Position numbers and translations under genes: made by a program | Source of the DNA: Pseudomonas campi | Lineage (GTDB): Bacteria > Pseudomonadota > Gammaproteobacteria > Pseudomonadales > Pseudomonadaceae | Length of the DNA stretch: 64,000 nt | Reading direction: 5' to 3' | Assembly: GCF_013200955.2 (NCBI RefSeq) | Contig: NZ_CP053697.2 | Coordinates: 4,340,001-4,404,000, forward strand | Notes under the pieces: generated by a model | Seen by the model: the letters and a program-made list of their open reading frames with translations, nothing else | The model's database searches: none | Told to the model about the DNA's origin: nothing | Part shown: positions 32,945-41,318 of the stretch, one piece after another | Layout: each line of letters begins with the position of its first letter | Numbering within the stretch: position 1 is the first letter of the stretch

Positions 32945-33820
32945 TCATGGCCACTGCATTTCGCCCTTGAGCACCTTGGCACTCAGCTCCAGGCTGGACT
33001 CGCCCGGCAGGCCGGGGTAGTGGCGCTGCATGGCGGCGATCAGCGCGGCGGCGTCCTTGCTCTTGGCCAGCTCGGTTTCCAGGGTGGTCAGGTAATCACG
33101 GGTGAACTGCAGGGCGGCCAGGGTGTGCGGCACGTCACCCAGATAATGGCCGGGCACCAGTACTTCGGGCTGCAGCGCTTCGATGCGCGCCAGCATGGCC
33201 AGCCAGTCCTGGCGCGATTGCGCGGTCTGGGTATCGGCCGTCCACACATGCTCGCCGGCATCCACCAGCACACCGCCGACCACCGCCTTGAGCGAGGGAA
33301 TCCACAGCGTGGTGCGCTCGGGGTCGAGGCCGATTACCTGCAGCTCCTGGCCCTCCAGGGTCAGGCGCTCACCTGGCAACGGCTCGGGGATGATCACCGC
33401 GCTGGGCGCGCCATCCTTGAGGATCGGCCCCCAGTAGGCCAGCTTGCCGGCCTGGGTGGCGCGGATATGTTCGATGGTGGCGGCCGTGGCGACCACACGG
33501 GCCTGGGGGAAGGCCTGCTTGAGGGTTTGCAGGCCGAAGTAGAAATCCGGGTCGCCGTGGCTGATGTAAATGCTGGTGAGGCGCTTGCCACTGGCCTGGA
33601 TCAGTTTGACCAGCTCGGCGGCCTGTTGGCTGGAGAACTGCGCATCGACCAGCACGGCATCGCGCTGGCCGCTGATCAGGGTAGAGCTGACCGGGAACAC
33701 CGCAGCCTCGCCGGGGTTATACACCTGCAGCTCCAAGGCAGGTTGGGCGGCCAGAGCCAGGCCGGTGACGGCAAACAGGCCGGCGGCGAACAGAGCGCGC
33801 AAACGAAGGAAACTGGACAT
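32945..33820 (-). CDS. Secreted MBL-fold protein with divergent metal site
   Basis: A 291-residue protein with a signal peptide (cleavage after LALAA, about 24) and a metallo-beta-lactamase fold. The canonical HxHxDH metal motif is replaced by SHGDPDFYFG (about 99-108), keeping only the first His and the Asp; the second metal His is recognisable in VPGHYLGDV (about 225). Other MBL features, LVDAQFSSQQA and VGGVLVDAGEHVW, are present. A hydrolase with altered metal use is likely. Divergent from a LysR regulator gene that may control it. Confidence 0.82.
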   Translation of the reverse strand: MSSFLRLRALFAAGLFAVTGLALAAQPALELQVYNPGEAAVFPVSSTLISGQRDAVLVDAQFSSQQAAELVKLIQASGKRLTSIYISHGDPDFYFGLQTLKQAFPQARVVATAATIEHIRATQAGKLAYWGPILKDGAPSAVIIPEPLPGERLTLEGQELQVIGLDPERTTLWIPSLKAVVGGVLVDAGEHVWTADTQTAQSRQDWLAMLARIEALQPEVLVPGHYLGDVPHTLAALQFTRDYLTTLETELAKSKDAAALIAAMQRHYPGLPGESSLELSAKVLKGEMQWP

Positions 33821-33925
33821 GCTGACCTCGGGGGTGATGGATTCGACGAGGGCCATGTTAGTTGCTGGAAAGCGTGCAAAAAGCCGCTTAACCTGCCCTT
33901 ATCTATTGCACCAATCGAGCTAATC

Positions 33926-34837
33926 ATGGATCGACTCACCGCCGCCCGGGTCTTCGTCGAAGTGGTCGAACGTGGCAGCCAGACCGCCGCCGCCGAGCAC
34001 CTGGAGATGTCGCGGGCGATGGTCTCGCGCTACCTGGGCGAGCTGGAGGACTGGGTCGGTGCGCGCCTGCTGCACCGCACCACGCGCAAATTGAGCCTGA
34101 CCGGCCTGGGCGAGCAGCTGTTGCCACGCTGCCGCGACATGCTGGCGGTGGCCGACGACCTGCACAGCGCCGGCCAGCGTGCCAGCGACAGCCCCAGCGG
34201 CACCCTGCGCATCACCAGCAGCCAGTCCTTCGCCCAGGCCTGGCTGGCGCGGGCGGTGGCCGCCTTCGTCGAGCGATATCCGGGGGTGGCGGTGGATCTG
34301 CAGGTGAGTAGCCAGGCAGTCAACCTGGTGGAGGAGCGCATCGACCTGGCCGTGCGTATCAGCAACCAGCTCGATCCCAACCTGATCGCCCGGCGCCTGG
34401 CCACCTGCCACTCGGTGCTGTGCGCCGCGCCCGCCTACCTGGCGCGGCATGGCACGCCGCAGACGCCACAGGAGCTGGCCCGGCACAACTGCCTGACCTA
34501 TGCCTACTTCGGCCGCAGCCTGTGGCAGTTCAGCCACGCCGGGGAGCCCATCAGCGTGCCGGTCGGCGGCACGATCAGCGCCAACGAATCCACCGTGCTG
34601 CTGGAAGCCACCCTGGCCGGCGCCGGCATCAGCCTGCAGCCGCTCTATTCGGCGGCGCCGCTGCTGCGCTCCGGGCAACTGCAGGCCTTGTTGCCGGGCT
34701 ATGCGGTGGAAGCTCTGGGCATCCATGCGCTCTACGGCTCGCGCCGGCAGATGCTGCCGGCACTGCGCGCGCTGCTGGATTTCCTGGTCGAGCGCCTGGC
34801 CGCCGAGCCACATTGGGATCGGCAACTGCGCGGTTGA
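33926..34837 (+). CDS. LysR-family transcriptional regulator
   Basis: A 303-residue regulator: winged helix-turn-helix (about 1-60, including AAAEHLEMSRAMVSRYLGELE) and a periplasmic-binding-like effector domain (about 90-295). The N-terminal style MDRLTAARVFVEVVERGS and the effector segment ARRLATCHSVLCAAPAYLA are typical of the CrgA/AaeR-like subgroup. It is divergent from the MBL-fold gene, with 105 bases between starts, so this is the most likely target. The effector is unknown. Confidence 0.9.
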   Translation: MDRLTAARVFVEVVERGSQTAAAEHLEMSRAMVSRYLGELEDWVGARLLHRTTRKLSLTGLGEQLLPRCRDMLAVADDLHSAGQRASDSPSGTLRITSSQSFAQAWLARAVAAFVERYPGVAVDLQVSSQAVNLVEERIDLAVRISNQLDPNLIARRLATCHSVLCAAPAYLARHGTPQTPQELARHNCLTYAYFGRSLWQFSHAGEPISVPVGGTISANESTVLLEATLAGAGISLQPLYSAAPLLRSGQLQALLPGYAVEALGIHALYGSRRQMLPALRALLDFLVERLAAEPHWDRQLRG

Positions 34838-34903
34838 GACGAGTGAGGGTGGGGCGTTGTGTGTGGCTAAAATCCACGGAGAAAGCGGGCGGCACAGCAA
34901 CGA

Positions 34904-34934
34904 AAAGGCCGGAGCCCCTTGCGGGAACTCCGGC
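34904..34934 (-). terminator. Terminator of the DUF1161 gene
   Basis: On the minus strand GGCCGGAG and CTCCGGCC form an 8-bp stem with an imperfect inner extension and a following TTTT. It lies 22 bases past the DUF1161 stop codon. Confidence 0.65.
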
Positions 34935-34955
34935 CTGTGCAGACGGGCGCTACGC

Positions 34956-35180
34956 TCAACCGCGCTGGTAGACGATTTCCTTGCTGCCGGCCTCGCAGGT
35001 GCCGACCACGCTCTTGTCGCCAGCGCTGCCCTTGTCCACCACCTCCAGGCTGTACGCGGCAACGCCCTTGGCCTTGAGCTTGGCGTCGATCTCCGCCTTG
35101 AGCTCCTCGCACGGTTTGGCCGCCGCCAGGGCCGAGCCGGCCAGGGAAAACAGGGCCAGGCCCAGAATCAGTTGTTTCAT
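34956..35180 (-). CDS. DUF1161 small secreted protein
   Basis: A 74-residue protein with a signal peptide of about 20 residues (GSALAAA) and a short mature domain. KPCEELKAEIDAKLKAKGV and VVGTCEAGSKEIVYQRG match the DUF1161 family, with two cysteines that probably form a disulfide. The ATG at 35180 is preceded by AAGGAGCG. Function unknown. The gene stands alone with its own terminator. Confidence 0.85.
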   Translation of the reverse strand: MKQLILGLALFSLAGSALAAAKPCEELKAEIDAKLKAKGVAAYSLEVVDKGSAGDKSVVGTCEAGSKEIVYQRG

Positions 35181-35400
35181 GGTTAACGCTCCTTCGTTAG
35201 ACAAACGGCTCAAACGAGCCATGGCGGGGCAATCCACCCCCAGACGGAAAGGGCGCGCGCTCTTGTTCGAACCCCAGCGCCACGCTGCCAGACCACAGGC
35301 AGCCTAGCGCACGGAGCGGGGAATTTCTGCCAACGCCTTGGAGCTTGTTGCCGATGTACTTTGCCGACCACGCCACAGCGTGCAGGGCAGACACGGATAG

Positions 35401-35439
35401 CCCCCTCTCTCGTTCACGGGAGAGGGCTGGGGAGAGGGG
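35401..35439. repeat. CCCTCTCTC/GGGAGAGGG palindromic repeat
   Basis: CCCTCTCTCGTTCACGGGAG pairs arms CCCTCTC and GAGAGGG, followed by a second GGGGAGAGGGG half. A related copy is between aroE and hemF at 47350. It sits in the 284-base gap between the DUF1161 and dodecin genes, which otherwise shows nothing recognisable. Confidence 0.6.
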
Positions 35440-35464
35440 CGCGGCCGAGGCCCACAACGGGCTC

Positions 35465-35680
35465 CTAGCTATTGCCGATGCGGAACCCCACCTTGAGGGT
35501 CACCTGATAATGACCGACCTTGCCGCCCTCGATATGCCCGCGGGTTTCGGTGACTTCGAACCAGTCCATGTTGCGCACGGACTTGGCACACTCGGCCAGG
35601 GCATTGCTGATCGCGTCCTCGATGCTGGCCTTCGACGACCCGACGACTTCGATCTTCTTGTAGGTGTGGTGATCGGACAT
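35465..35680 (-). CDS. Dodecin flavin-binding protein
   Basis: A 71-residue protein with the dodecin fold: YKKIEVVGSSKASIEDAISNAL at the N-terminus and DWFEVTETRGHIEGGKV with the flavin-contacting Trp (about 40). Dodecins assemble as dodecamers that store flavin or CoA-linked ligands and protect the cell from photoreactive free flavin. The ATG has GGAGAAG upstream. Length is typical. Confidence 0.92.
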   Translation of the reverse strand: MSDHHTYKKIEVVGSSKASIEDAISNALAECAKSVRNMDWFEVTETRGHIEGGKVGHYQVTLKVGFRIGNS

Positions 35681-35728
35681 GCTGCTTCTCCTTAGGCAGG
35701 ACTGTTCCTGTCTGAGGCTAGTCGAGAA

Positions 35729-36616
35729 TCAGCCGGCCAGTTCCTCGCGCAACCATTCGGCCAGGCGCTCGGCGCGGCTGTCGCGAGTGCGCGCCGGCAC
35801 CCACAAGGCCAGCCGCGCCGGCGTCTCGACAAAACCCCAGGGCGCCAGCAGACGGCCGCCGGCCAGGTCGTCGGCCACCAGCTGCTGCGGCGCGATGGCC
35901 ACGCCGAGGCCGGCCGCCGCCGCCTCCAGCAGGTAGTACAGGTGCTCGAAGCCCTGGCCCAGCTGCAGGCGCGTGGCGTCCAGCTGCTGCGCGCGCGCCC
36001 ACTGCGGCCAGGCTTGCGGGCGCGACACGGTATGCAGCAGCGGCTCACCCAGCAAAGCCCCGGCCGGCGCCTGGGCCAAGTCGGCAAAGCGCGGCGAGCG
36101 TGGGCTGAGCACCGGGCCGATGCGTTCGGCCGCCAGCTCGAACACCTGCATGTCCGCCGGCCAGGGCGGTTCGGCAAAACACAGGGTGGCGTCCACGCCG
36201 GGGCGGCGCGGATCCAGCTCGCCCTCGCTGGCCGACAGTTGCAGGCGCAGCTCGGGCAGTTCGCGATTGAGCCGGTCCAGGCGCGGAATAAACCAGCGCG
36301 CCAGCAGGCTGCCGGGGCAACCGAGGACGAAGGGGGCATCGACCTGCTGCTGTTTCAGCTCGGCACAGGTAGTGCGCAAACGCTCGAAGGCCTCACCCGC
36401 CGCGTCGCGCAGGCGGATGCCGGCATCGGTGAGTTTTACGCCGCGCCCGTCCTTGCTGAACAGCGCCACCCCCAGTTGCTCCTCCAGCACCCGGATCTGC
36501 CGGCTCACCGCGCCATGGGTCACGCTCAGCTCATCCGCGGCCTGGCTGACACTCTGCAGGCGCGCAGCCACCTCGAAGGCGCGCAGCGCATTCAGCGGGG
36601 GCAGCTCCTGGCTCAT
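35729..36616 (-). CDS. trpI: TrpI, LysR-type activator of trpBA
   Basis: A 295-residue LysR protein. Its N-terminus LPPLNALRAFEVAARLQSVS, the helix-turn-helix TGAVSRQ-like segment THGAVSRQIRVLEE, and SLLARWFIPRLDRLN agree closely with TrpI of P. aeruginosa as I recall it. TrpI activates trpBA in response to indoleglycerol phosphate. In PAO1 trpI lies directly divergent from trpB. Here a DUF3592 gene intervenes, and the trpI start overlaps its stop (ATGA), so the two are translationally coupled and probably transcribed from the region upstream of trpB. Confidence 0.9.
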   Translation of the reverse strand: MSQELPPLNALRAFEVAARLQSVSQAADELSVTHGAVSRQIRVLEEQLGVALFSKDGRGVKLTDAGIRLRDAAGEAFERLRTTCAELKQQQVDAPFVLGCPGSLLARWFIPRLDRLNRELPELRLQLSASEGELDPRRPGVDATLCFAEPPWPADMQVFELAAERIGPVLSPRSPRFADLAQAPAGALLGEPLLHTVSRPQAWPQWARAQQLDATRLQLGQGFEHLYYLLEAAAAGLGVAIAPQQLVADDLAGGRLLAPWGFVETPARLALWVPARTRDSRAERLAEWLREELAG

Positions 36617-37281
36617 TGAGCCAACCGAGGCAGGAAGCTGATATCGACGCTGTAGCGCCTGGGGTTCTGCGGGTCGATCAGCACCGGTAGCGACTCCTCT
36701 GCGATGAAGGGCTGTGGGTCGAACCACAGGTCCTCGCTGTAAAACAGATGCACGGCACCACTGGCCGGATTCTGCCACTGGCACACCAACTGCCAGGCGG
36801 GGACGTGATTGAGGGTGGACAGCGGATTGCGTCGCACCTCAAGGAAACGCGCCTGCACCCTCTTGCCTTCGCGGTGCAGGCCGGCGCGGCGCCTGCTAGC
36901 GACGAGCTCGGGCACGATGAAGAGCAGGCCACCGAGCAGGAAGACCAGACCGAAACCACCCAGCATCAGGCTGACGAACCAGTTCTGCGCAAAGCTGTTG
37001 ATGTGCGCATTCTGCGGCTCGGTCCGATCGTAGAGCAGTTCCACCGACTCGCCGATTTCGTAACCGGGGCGACTGCAGACCGTGCCCGCAACGGTTACGC
37101 GCTCGCCAGACCGGGGAGAAAATTCGACGACGGGGCAGCCTTTACCACTCACCGACACCACACTGCCGACCATCCGCAGCATGTGCTCTTCTTCATTCCA
37201 CCTGTGCACCTGAAGCACCAATGCAACAGCCAGCAAAAATCCGCCAATCGCGGGGAAAGCCCATAGCCAACGCTCGTTCAT
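36613..37281 (-). CDS. DUF3592 membrane protein inserted between trpI and trpBA
   Basis: A 222-residue protein with two transmembrane helices (about 8-25 and 112-135). The periplasmic loop after the first helix carries a DUF3592-like beta domain (GSVVSVSGKGCPVVEFSPRSGE, with a Cys pair including VCSRPG). A cytoplasmic or second beta domain follows (GKRVQARFLEVRRNPLS). Function is unknown. GC is lower than in the flanking trp genes. It overlaps trpI by four bases. The ATG at 37281 is preferred over 37314 because it begins the first helix. Confidence 0.8.
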   Translation of the reverse strand: MNERWLWAFPAIGGFLLAVALVLQVHRWNEEEHMLRMVGSVVSVSGKGCPVVEFSPRSGERVTVAGTVCSRPGYEIGESVELLYDRTEPQNAHINSFAQNWFVSLMLGGFGLVFLLGGLLFIVPELVASRRRAGLHREGKRVQARFLEVRRNPLSTLNHVPAWQLVCQWQNPASGAVHLFYSEDLWFDPQPFIAEESLPVLIDPQNPRRYSVDISFLPRLAQ

Positions 37282-37322
37282 ACCGTGCTTCCATGCCAGG
37301 AACAGGCCACACACCTGTCAGT

Positions 37323-37336
37323 TTATCTCACATATA
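37323..37336. promoter_or_regulatory. Possible LysR-type (TrpI) half-site region
   Basis: TTAT-N7-ATAA is a short palindrome of the T-N11-A class recognised by LysR regulators. It lies 73 bases upstream of the trpB start, in the only space where TrpI could act on trpBA. The match is minimal and should be treated as a guess. Confidence 0.25.
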
Positions 37337-37408
37337 AGAACAGATTTATCGGTTTTTCTCCGCCCCATCCAGCCTTACACTTGCCGCCATTGTCTGACCA
37401 ACCTACGG

Positions 37409-38644
37409 ATGACAGCCATGCCTGGTTCACATAATTCCCTTCGCACCGGCCCTGACGCCACCGGCCTGTTCGGCTCGTTTGGCGGTCAGTACGTCGCCGA
37501 AACCCTGATGCCGCTGATCCACGATCTGGCCGCCGAATACGAGAAGGCCAAGCAGGATCCCGAGTTCCTCAAGGAACTGGCCTACTTCCAGAGCGACTAC
37601 GTCGGCCGGCCGAGCCCGCTGTACTTCGCCGAGCGCCTGACCGAGTACTGCGGCGGGGCGAAGATCTACCTCAAGCGCGAAGAGCTGAACCACACCGGCG
37701 CGCACAAGATCAACAACTGCATCGGCCAGATCCTCCTGGCCAAGCGCATGGGCAAGAAACGCATCATTGCCGAGACCGGTGCCGGCATGCACGGCGTGGC
37801 CACCGCCACCGTGGCCGCACGTTTCGGCATGGAGTGCGTGATCTTCATGGGCACCACCGACATCGATCGCCAGCAGGCCAACGTGTTCCGCATGAAGCTG
37901 CTGGGCGCCACCGTGATCCCGGTCGTCGCCGGCACCGGCACCCTGAAAGACGCGATGAACGAAGCGCTGCGCGACTGGGTGACCAACGTGCACAACACTT
38001 TCTACCTGATCGGCACAGTCGCCGGCCCGCACCCCTATCCGGCGATGGTGCGCGACTTCCAGGCGGTGATCGGCAAGGAAACCCGCGAACAGATGCTGGA
38101 GAAGGAAGGGCGCCTGCCCGACAGCCTGGTCGCCTGCATCGGTGGCGGCTCCAACGCCATGGGCCTGTTCCATCCCTTCCTCGACGATACATCCGTGCAG
38201 ATAGTCGGCGTCGAAGCCGCCGGCCACGGCATCGAAACCGGCAAGCATGCGGCCAGCCTGAACGGTGGCATCCCCGGCGTGCTGCACGGCAACCGTACCT
38301 TCCTGCTGCAGGACGACGATGGCCAGATCATCGACGCCCACTCGATTTCCGCCGGCCTCGACTACCCCGGCATCGGCCCGGAACACGCCTGGTTGCATGA
38401 TATCGGCCGCGTCGAATACACCTCGGTGACCGACGACGAAGCCCTGGAAGCCTTCCACAAGTGCTGCCGCCTGGAAGGCATCATCCCGGCCCTGGAAAGT
38501 GCCCACGCCTTGGCCGAAGTATTCAAGCGTGCGCCGAGCCTGCCCAAGGAGCACCTGATGGTGATCAACCTGTCCGGCCGCGGCGACAAGGACATGCAGA
38601 CCGTCATGCACCACATGGAACAGTCCAAGCAGGAGAAACACTGA
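37409..38644 (+). CDS. trpB: Tryptophan synthase beta subunit
   Basis: A 411-residue PLP enzyme that joins indole and serine. The PLP lysine is in LNHTGAHKINNCIGQ (about 92-106), the phosphate-binding loop is GGGSNAMGLFHP (about 238), and LFGSFGGQYVAETLMP is the conserved N-terminus. It forms the alpha2-beta2 complex with TrpA. ATG at 37409 or 37418 could be the start; neither has a strong ribosome-binding site. Its stop overlaps the trpA start by one base. Confidence 0.96.
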   Translation: MTAMPGSHNSLRTGPDATGLFGSFGGQYVAETLMPLIHDLAAEYEKAKQDPEFLKELAYFQSDYVGRPSPLYFAERLTEYCGGAKIYLKREELNHTGAHKINNCIGQILLAKRMGKKRIIAETGAGMHGVATATVAARFGMECVIFMGTTDIDRQQANVFRMKLLGATVIPVVAGTGTLKDAMNEALRDWVTNVHNTFYLIGTVAGPHPYPAMVRDFQAVIGKETREQMLEKEGRLPDSLVACIGGGSNAMGLFHPFLDDTSVQIVGVEAAGHGIETGKHAASLNGGIPGVLHGNRTFLLQDDDGQIIDAHSISAGLDYPGIGPEHAWLHDIGRVEYTSVTDDEALEAFHKCCRLEGIIPALESAHALAEVFKRAPSLPKEHLMVINLSGRGDKDMQTVMHHMEQSKQEKH

Positions 38645-39453
38645 TGAGCCGCCTGCAAAGCCGCTTTGCCGAGCTTAAACAGCAGAACCGTGCCGCCCTG
38701 GTGACCTTCGTCACCGCCGGCGACCCCAACTACGATGCGTCCCTGGCCATCCTCAAGGGCCTGCCGGCGGCCGGTGCCGACGTGATCGAGCTGGGCATGC
38801 CGTTCACCGATCCGATGGCCGACGGCCCGGCGATCCAGCTGGCCAACATCCGCGCCCTGGCCGCCAAGCAGAACCTGGCCAAGACCCTGCAGATGGTGCG
38901 CGAATTCCGCGCAGGCGATCAGACCACCCCGCTGGTGCTGATGGGCTACTTCAACCCGATCCACCACTACGGCGTCGCCGCCTTCATCGCCGAGGCCAAG
39001 GAGTCCGGCGTCGACGGCCTGATCGTGGTCGACCTGCCGCCGGAACATAACGCCGACCTGTGCGACCCGGCCCAGGCCGGCGGTCTGGACTTCATCCGCC
39101 TGACCACCCCGACCACCGACGACAAGCGCCTGCCCACCGTACTCAACGGCAGCTCGGGCTTCGTCTATTACGTCTCGGTGGCCGGCGTTACCGGCGCCGG
39201 TTCGGCCACCATCGAGCACGTGCAGGAAGCCGTGACCCGCCTGCGCCGCCACACCGACCTGCCGCTGTGCATCGGCTTCGGCATCCGCACCCCGGAACAC
39301 GCAGCGACCATCGCCCGCCTGGCCGACGGCGTAGTGGTCGGCTCGGCGCTGATCGACCAGATCGCCAACGCCGCGGACGACCAGCAGGCCATCCAGGGCG
39401 TGCTGAGCCTGTGCCAGTCGCTGGCCGAAGGGGTACGCGGCGCACGCCTGTAA
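38644..39453 (+). CDS. trpA: Tryptophan synthase alpha subunit
   Basis: A 269-residue TIM-barrel enzyme that cleaves indoleglycerol phosphate. The catalytic Glu is in IELGMPFTDPMADGPAIQ (about 48-65) and the catalytic Asp in VDLPPEHNADL (about 127). The phosphate loops FVYYVSVAGVTGAG and GFGIRTPEHA are intact. It is coupled to trpB (TGATG). A strong terminator follows. Confidence 0.96.
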   Translation: MSRLQSRFAELKQQNRAALVTFVTAGDPNYDASLAILKGLPAAGADVIELGMPFTDPMADGPAIQLANIRALAAKQNLAKTLQMVREFRAGDQTTPLVLMGYFNPIHHYGVAAFIAEAKESGVDGLIVVDLPPEHNADLCDPAQAGGLDFIRLTTPTTDDKRLPTVLNGSSGFVYYVSVAGVTGAGSATIEHVQEAVTRLRRHTDLPLCIGFGIRTPEHAATIARLADGVVVGSALIDQIANAADDQQAIQGVLSLCQSLAEGVRGARL

Positions 39454-39472
39454 GCTCCGTCTTCTGCTGCAA

Positions 39473-39509
39473 AAAAAGCCGCTGCCTCGGATCGAGTCAG
39501 CGGCTTTTT
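39473..39509 (+). terminator. Rho-independent terminator after trpA
   Basis: AAAAAGCCGCTG and CAGCGGCTTTTT form a perfect 12-bp stem with a 13-base loop, flanked by A- and T-runs. It lies 19 bases past the trpA stop. Confidence 0.9.
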
Positions 39510-39705
39510 CATGTCCGGCAGAAAGCGGGCGTGAAGCGCCTTCAGCAACCGTTCAGCACCCCGCTCATCTCACCGCTAAGCACCACTCGCCCTTCCGGAT
39601 GAACGACATGGCACGACTGTTCCAGCCGATCTAGCCTGACTGGGGACAACCCTCGGCACCCGGCCCCGGATTTTCCTGTGCGCCAGCCAGGAATGGAGCA
39701 GCCCC

Positions 39706-39954
39706 ATGGCAGACCTAGACCCCATCGACTTTGCCGCACCCGGCCTGGCCCTTGAGCCAGAGCAGGGATCCGCCACCGCCCAGGAAGCGCCGAAGAACAA
39801 GGCCTGCTTCCAGATCGACACCCGCGACAAATGCAAGACCGAGCGCCGCCAGCACAGCGAACGCCGGCAGAGTATTCGTTTCGAGGCCGATCGTCGCAGT
39901 GGCGAAGACCGTCGCCCGCACAAGCCAGGCTGGGAGCTGGGCATTGACCTCTAG
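39706..39954 (+). CDS. Small basic protein with repeated RR motifs, unknown
   Basis: An 82-residue cytosolic protein. The N-terminal half is acidic and Ala/Pro-rich. The C-terminal half has repeated arginine pairs in ERRQHSERRQSIRFEADRRS and GEDRRPHKPGW, with two cysteines (CFQIDTRDKC) just before. This RR spacing recalls the short regulatory or PilZ-adjacent proteins with ERRxxxR repeats, but I do not recognise a family. ATG at 39706 follows GGAGCAGCCCC. It stands alone between trpBA and the convergent carboxypeptidase. Confidence 0.65.
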   Translation: MADLDPIDFAAPGLALEPEQGSATAQEAPKNKACFQIDTRDKCKTERRQHSERRQSIRFEADRRSGEDRRPHKPGWELGIDL

Positions 39955-39977
39955 GCTGCGTTCGCGGAACAGGCTGA

Positions 39978-41102
39978 TCAGCGCAGCTTGTCGACCATCG
40001 CCGCCAGCACACTGAACACGGCACGCGCCAGGTTCTTGCTGCGCGCGCCATTCCAGCCGGTGCGCGGATCGGGCGTGAGGTCGTGGTCCTTGAACGGCAT
40101 CTCCACCGTATAGGCCAGGCAATCGTAGGTCTGCCCGACCCAGTTGCAGGCCAGCGCCAGGTTGGCCTGGCCGGGTTCGTCACGCGGGTAGCCGTGTTCC
40201 ACCTGGAACTCACCGCAGGCCATCAGGCGCTCGCGGAACTCCTGCTCCAGGGCGTCCAGGCGCGCCGTAAAACCGGGGTTGCCTTCGCAGCCGGCGGTAA
40301 ACACGTAGGGAATTTCCTCGTCGCCGTGGATATCCAGGAAGCAGTCGACGCCGTGGGCGGCCATCTGTTGCTGGACGAACAGCACTTCCGGGCTTTGCCC
40401 CGCGCTGGGCGCCTGCCAGGCACGGTTGAGGTCCTGGCCGGCGGCATTGGTGCGCAGGTTGCCGAGGAAGGCGCCATCCGGGTTCATGTGCGGCACCAGG
40501 TACAGATCGGCCTGGGCGAGCAGGCCACGCAACGGGTCATCCTGCTCGTGCAGCCTGTCGATCAGGCCTTCCATGAACCACTCGGCCATGTGCTCGCCCG
40601 GATGTTGCTGGGCGATCAGCCAAATCTTGCGCGGCGCCTGGGCCGTGCCGCGCACTCGCAGCAGCGGCAGTTCGCGCCCCTGCAGGCTGCTGCCGCAGGC
40701 CAGCAGTTCGACATTCGGCAGGGCCAGAGCACGCACCAGCAACTGGGCGTGGCGGGCGCGGCTGTAGGGCTCGAAGTAGGCGAAGCGGGCCTGGGCCTGT
40801 TCGGCGAGCAGCTCGAAGTGCAGGCCGCCCTGGTCATAGGTGGTCGGCACGCGGAACCAGTCCACACCGTCATAGCTGGCCACCGCCTGGTAGCCGCTCC
40901 AGGCGTTCTTGTAGCTGGACTGCGGCGCGTTGACCAGGCTGAAGCCATGGCGCTGGCCCGGCAGCAGGCCCTCGGCGAGGAAGTGGAACCACTGGAAGTG
41001 CTCGCTGGCGAAGTCCTTGCGGATCGCCAGGCGCACCTGCCTTGGGTTGCTGGCATCCACTAGCTGGATATTGCCGCTGTCGAAATCGCTGCGAATCTGC
41101 AT
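39978..41102 (-). CDS. M14-family zinc carboxypeptidase
   Basis: A 374-residue cytosolic M14 (AGTPBP1/Nna1-like) peptidase. An N-terminal beta domain (about 1-125, MQIRSDFDSGNIQLVD) precedes the catalytic domain. Zinc ligands are in AQQHPGEHMAEWFMEG (HxxE, about 163-178) and DIHGDEEIP (about 265); the catalytic Glu is in YTVEMPFKDHD (about 338). The deeper frame extension upstream is not conserved. Members of this group in pseudomonads are thought to remove C-terminal Glu or side-chain peptides, but the substrate here is unknown. Confidence 0.9.
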   Translation of the reverse strand: MQIRSDFDSGNIQLVDASNPRQVRLAIRKDFASEHFQWFHFLAEGLLPGQRHGFSLVNAPQSSYKNAWSGYQAVASYDGVDWFRVPTTYDQGGLHFELLAEQAQARFAYFEPYSRARHAQLLVRALALPNVELLACGSSLQGRELPLLRVRGTAQAPRKIWLIAQQHPGEHMAEWFMEGLIDRLHEQDDPLRGLLAQADLYLVPHMNPDGAFLGNLRTNAAGQDLNRAWQAPSAGQSPEVLFVQQQMAAHGVDCFLDIHGDEEIPYVFTAGCEGNPGFTARLDALEQEFRERLMACGEFQVEHGYPRDEPGQANLALACNWVGQTYDCLAYTVEMPFKDHDLTPDPRTGWNGARSKNLARAVFSVLAAMVDKLR

Positions 41103-41259
41103 GGTCGGGCCCTCTGCGCTGGATGCCTGGGAGGATAACCGGCAACGCCGGCTCCTGCATGCGCCCGCCAAGGGCATGTCGCATTGCTGCAAGTGGCCTC
41201 TGGTGATGTCGTCCGCTGGCGTCAGGCTTCAGCGCGGGAATAACCCCAGACTTGGCCTT

Positions 41260-41309
41260 GTGAATTTTATCGTGTAGATTTTCATGAACTTTCAAATAAG
41301 AAATTTCAC
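41260..41309. promoter_or_regulatory. Inverted repeat upstream of the FAD oxidase gene
   Basis: GTGAATTTT (41260-41268) and AAATTTCAC (41301-41309) form a near-perfect 9-bp inverted repeat separated by AT-rich DNA, ending ten bases before the start codon. It is a candidate operator for the XRE-cupin regulator encoded at 42677. Confidence 0.4.
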
Positions 41310-41318
41310 GAGGCTTCC

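Noticed and set aside
34420..34971. Alternative frame through the 3' end of the LysR gene
   Set aside because: Arg/Ala/Gly-rich shadow composition; the LysR frame is clear to its own stop at 34837.
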